DNA from: Isohypsibius dastychi
Lineage: Eukaryota; Tardigrada; Eutardigrada; Parachela; Isohypsibiidae
NCBI GenBank assembly: GCA_034696485.1
Contig: JAQIWT010000528.1
Location: forward strand, 1-18,589
DNA: 18,589 nt
Direction: 5' to 3'
The notes beneath the pieces were generated by a model, which worked only from the letters and a program-made list of their open reading frames with translations, did no database searches and was not told where the DNA came from. This document shows positions 16,221 through 18,589 of this stretch, in pieces. Positions within the stretch are counted from its first letter, which is position 1. The number at the start of each line of letters is the position of its first letter. The position numbers were made by a program, and so were the translations under genes.

Positions 16221-16553
16221 GAGCAGCTGGTCTGCCTTACACGTATTTGTCCTCCGCTCACATTCTGTACATGCAGTAACTTTATTCGGTGACCTCACTG
16301 AGAAGAACGTGTTAGGCTACCATAGCAGTTCCCTACCCGATCAAAATTTGGAAGATTCTGATATGTTAGTGAAACGTATCAGAGTGTATTTTTCTTGTCA
16401 AATCGAGACTCGGTGAGGACAACTCTGATAAGTTTGCGATGTAACTGTAAGCCGTCGAGTTTTGACTCGTCTCGAATATTCATTCAACAATTCACAGCCG
16501 AAACATCGCTGCAATTGCATCTGATGTGATCGAAAAAATTTGCTGAAAAAAAA

Positions 16554-16590
16554 ACCATCATAATTTTCCGAAGTGGAAAATCATGATGGT
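16554..16590. repeat. Hairpin, 16-bp stem
   Basis: Arms ACCATCATAATTTTCC and GGAAAATCATGATGGT pair with one mismatch around a five-base loop, GAAGT. It lies in noncoding DNA, so it is a candidate structured or foldback sequence only. Confidence 0.7.
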
Positions 16591-17302
16591 GCATTGATGA
16601 TGTCCAGATGTGATATGACACATGAAACCATGTTGGGCTACTAGGGTCCAGAACATATCAACGCGAGACGATACCAGGTGTGTAGCTCGACGCTCTCGTT
16701 CTGCTCTGGGAAGCCATCTTGCTTTCCGAGTTGTGGCTTGCCTTGAAGCTGGGTGTGATATCAAAATTTTCAAGTCACATCATGGTAAATATCACAACAC
16801 CAAGCTTTGTAGAAAACCGCGGAAAAACAACAAAAAAATGTCAATTTGAAGCGATTGCATGTAATCCGATGACATGCATTCTGATGAGTAGGCTTGTGAT
16901 GTGTCATTATGAAGAGACGAAACCCGAATTCCGGTTTGATCGCATCAGTAGCCCACTCATCACAGGCGATCTTCTCAGTCATCTCTGTGAGGTGATCCAG
17001 TTTGACTGGACTTATCAGGTACTTTTCGCAAGACCTTCTGTGTTGTTCGAAATAGTGATGGGTCTGGATTTTTGATCGGGCTACCTGGAATGCATTTCGT
17101 AAGTTACGGAGACGCGTTTCAAAGAGGGGGCTTACATTAGAACGATACCCTTGAGCGCAGAACTTAAAAAATTTTTTTGTTTTGAAATGTTGGTCCAGAC
17201 CGTGTAGACCAACAGGTAGCCAATTTTCACCTTTTGAACATTTTTGAACTCACAGGTGAAGTGACCAGAAACGATAAAAAACGGGAAAGCTAGAAGACTG
17301 GA

Positions 17303-17475
17303 AAAAAACAGAAAACAACCGGATGTCACATGAACAGCCGGTAGTGACCAAAACACCCTGGAGTGACAAGAGGATCGGAAGTCAGAAAACACCACCGGTG
17401 GTCACAGAGACAACCGGATAATGCAGAAACAACCGAAAATAACATAGATAACCGGAAGGGACAAGGATGACCTAA
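17303..17475. repeat. Degenerate minisatellite, unit about 19 bp
   Basis: Eight or so head-to-tail units with approximate consensus ACAACCGGAAGTGACAAGA. The CCGG core or a one-base variant recurs at about 17319, 17338, 17358, 17374, 17395, 17415, 17434 and 17452, a spacing of 16-21 bases. Further decayed units may extend left to about 17252. Confidence 0.75.
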
Positions 17476-17505
17476 ATGGAGGAATGATTTTTCTTGTTCC
17501 TTTTT

Positions 17506-17529
17506 GTCCCCCCGCTCAAGCGGGGGGAC
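17506..17529. repeat. C6/G6 palindrome
   Basis: GTCCCCCCGC and GCGGGGGGAC form a perfect ten-base stem with the loop TCAA. It is preceded by TTTTT, like the reverse complement of the C8-TT-G15 foldback at 14-42. Confidence 0.8.
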
Positions 17530-17620
17530 CTAGCAATTGTCCTCGACCGGGCCTAGAGTCGGCCTCGAAAAAGTATGAAAGTATAAAAAAAGTAAAAACG
17601 ACCAAAAAGTATGAACTATT

Positions 17621-17715
17621 GCGCACTCACTCTCTATATCCTCTATGTTTCTCTCTCCCACACGCACACTCTCCTCACTCACTCCCTCTCACTCACTCAC
17701 TGACCACTCACTTAT
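17621..17715 (+). repeat. CACT/CTCT-rich simple repeat
   Basis: An imperfect pyrimidine-rich microsatellite with repeated ACTC, CACT and CTCT words, including CTCACTCACTCACTGACC. Open frames crossing it are low complexity. Confidence 0.75.
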
Positions 17716-18589
17716 CCATTCGTGTTTCATTAACAGTGCGCGCGGATTATTTTTAACAGTTTAACGCAGATTATTAGCCGCCATCTTTCCAGTAAATAGA
17801 GACCCATTTAAATGTGTTATTTTTTCTCAAACGACCCGAAGGAATAGGGAGGACCCTATGCCAACCGAAGGTGGGCATTTCCGGGAAAACGTTCCGAAAC
17901 GCGCTTTTCCGGGGATATTTGTGACATTCTGTTGTCCGTAGCAAGTTTCAAGGTAGTTGGGGCAGACGTGATATCAGTGTGTAGCTCTGATATACAAACC
18001 TATCGATTTTTGCAAGCATTATTGTGGAACTTCTCGTCCTCGGTGGTCCTGGTTTCTGGGTGGTCTAATTTGGATTGTTGCTTTGGATTTCTGGTCCGAG
18101 CTGAGGGAACCTGTCTTCTGGGAACAGAGCAAGCTTTCCGGATGCCCAGATATTTTGAATGTAATCTTCACAAAAATGTTGCTGTTCGACTATCCAGTAC
18201 AGTAAAAGCTGTAGAAGTGAACGCTGCGAATTCTAAACAGCTGTTAAATCTGAACAAGGTTTCGGTCCCGGTGAACGCCATAGGCTATACCACAGGGGAG
18301 AATCTGCAAATTCTGAACAGCTGTGAATTTTGAACAATGAACAATTTTTTTAACATGGCCTTGTTTGCAGTTATCTGTCAAACTGAACAAGCGTTGCTGG
18401 GTGACCACTTATATTTAGAATTATCAACTGATTATGAACCGATACACGTTTTCAAAGTTATTCAGTTTGACCACGCTATTCATGCTATACCGCAGCTATT
18501 TCGCCAGCAACCAGTAAAACTTTATGTTTCCTGTGACCAGCACATGAGACTAATAATCTACATGTATACAGTAATGACCGAATTAGAAG
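17716..18589. other. Right flank, no gene recognised
   Basis: A 133-codon plus-strand frame opens at a TTG (17932) and ends at 18333. It has no domain and its tail contains a local duplication (AATTCTAAACAGCTGT and AATTCTGAACAGCTGT, near 18229 and 18309), so I do not call it a gene. Confidence 0.35.

Larger units (their letters stand above)
14600..17302. other. Gene-poor interval downstream of 14600
   Basis: The left part must hold the promoter and 5' UTR of the minus-strand fucosyltransferase gene; no TATA box can be assigned. The rest holds three tandem TTTAA units near 15160, AT-rich low-complexity DNA at 15780-16140, the 24-base inverted repeat pair at 15376 and 16197, and an imperfect hairpin at 16554-16590. 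Open frames at 16622-16849 and 16719-17075 have no recognised domain. Confidence 0.4.

Noticed and set aside
16622-17075. Overlapping plus-strand frames of 75 and 118 codons (with SRSALGSHLAFRVV and FRFDRISSPLITGDLL)
   Set aside because: They look mildly protein-like but have no recognised family, no start context, and the opposite strand is equally open.
17932-18333. 133-codon plus-strand frame
   Set aside because: It begins at TTG, has no domain, and its tail is made of a local noncoding-looking duplication.
1-18589. CRISPR arrays, bacterial operons, rRNA or intact tRNA genes
   Set aside because: No regularly spaced identical repeats, no ribosome-binding-site-led gene strings, and no cloverleaf with both internal promoter boxes were found.

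Overview
This is animal nuclear DNA, most likely from a small-intron invertebrate. Three things support that. The two clearest host genes encode Golgi-type, single-anchor glycan-modifying enzymes. The introns that can be placed are spliceosomal (GT..AG) and very short, 53-55 bp, one with a TTTTCAG acceptor. The rest is low-density DNA full of transposon remains, long C/G homopolymers and AT-rich spacers. A nematode or another ecdysozoan such as a tardigrade fits, but the sequence does not settle the species.

Layout. 1-2080: no firm gene; one candidate micro-gene in two exons (1173-1342) with a poly(A) signal, and several C/G runs. 2083-6577: a tyrosine-recombinase retrotransposon of the DIRS/Ngaro/PAT group on the minus strand, in the order gag, reverse transcriptase, RNase H, tyrosine recombinase, flanked by diverged inverted repeats. 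It looks dead: a TGA lies inside the Gag zinc knuckle, a one-base frame change follows the RT active site at an A7/T7 run, and an RNase H catalytic Asp has become Asn. 7004-8137 (minus): an intronless galactose-3-O-sulfotransferase-family gene. 8180-13296: no firm gene, but a 155-bp MITE with TA target duplications (11244-11398), a diverged tandem repeat (11757-12712), and a 428-bp insertion in its second copy bounded by an 11-bp target duplication. 13297-14599 (minus): a three-exon GT23 (FUT8-like) fucosyltransferase gene reconstructed here, 397 aa. 14600-18589: no firm gene; a 24-bp perfect inverted repeat pair, hairpins, a 19-bp degenerate minisatellite and a CACT-rich simple repeat.

The two host enzymes share a strand and a compartment: one would transfer sulfate and the other fucose to glycans in the Golgi. 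A common pathway is only inference. All other long open frames lack recognisable domains and are treated as chance or unresolved.
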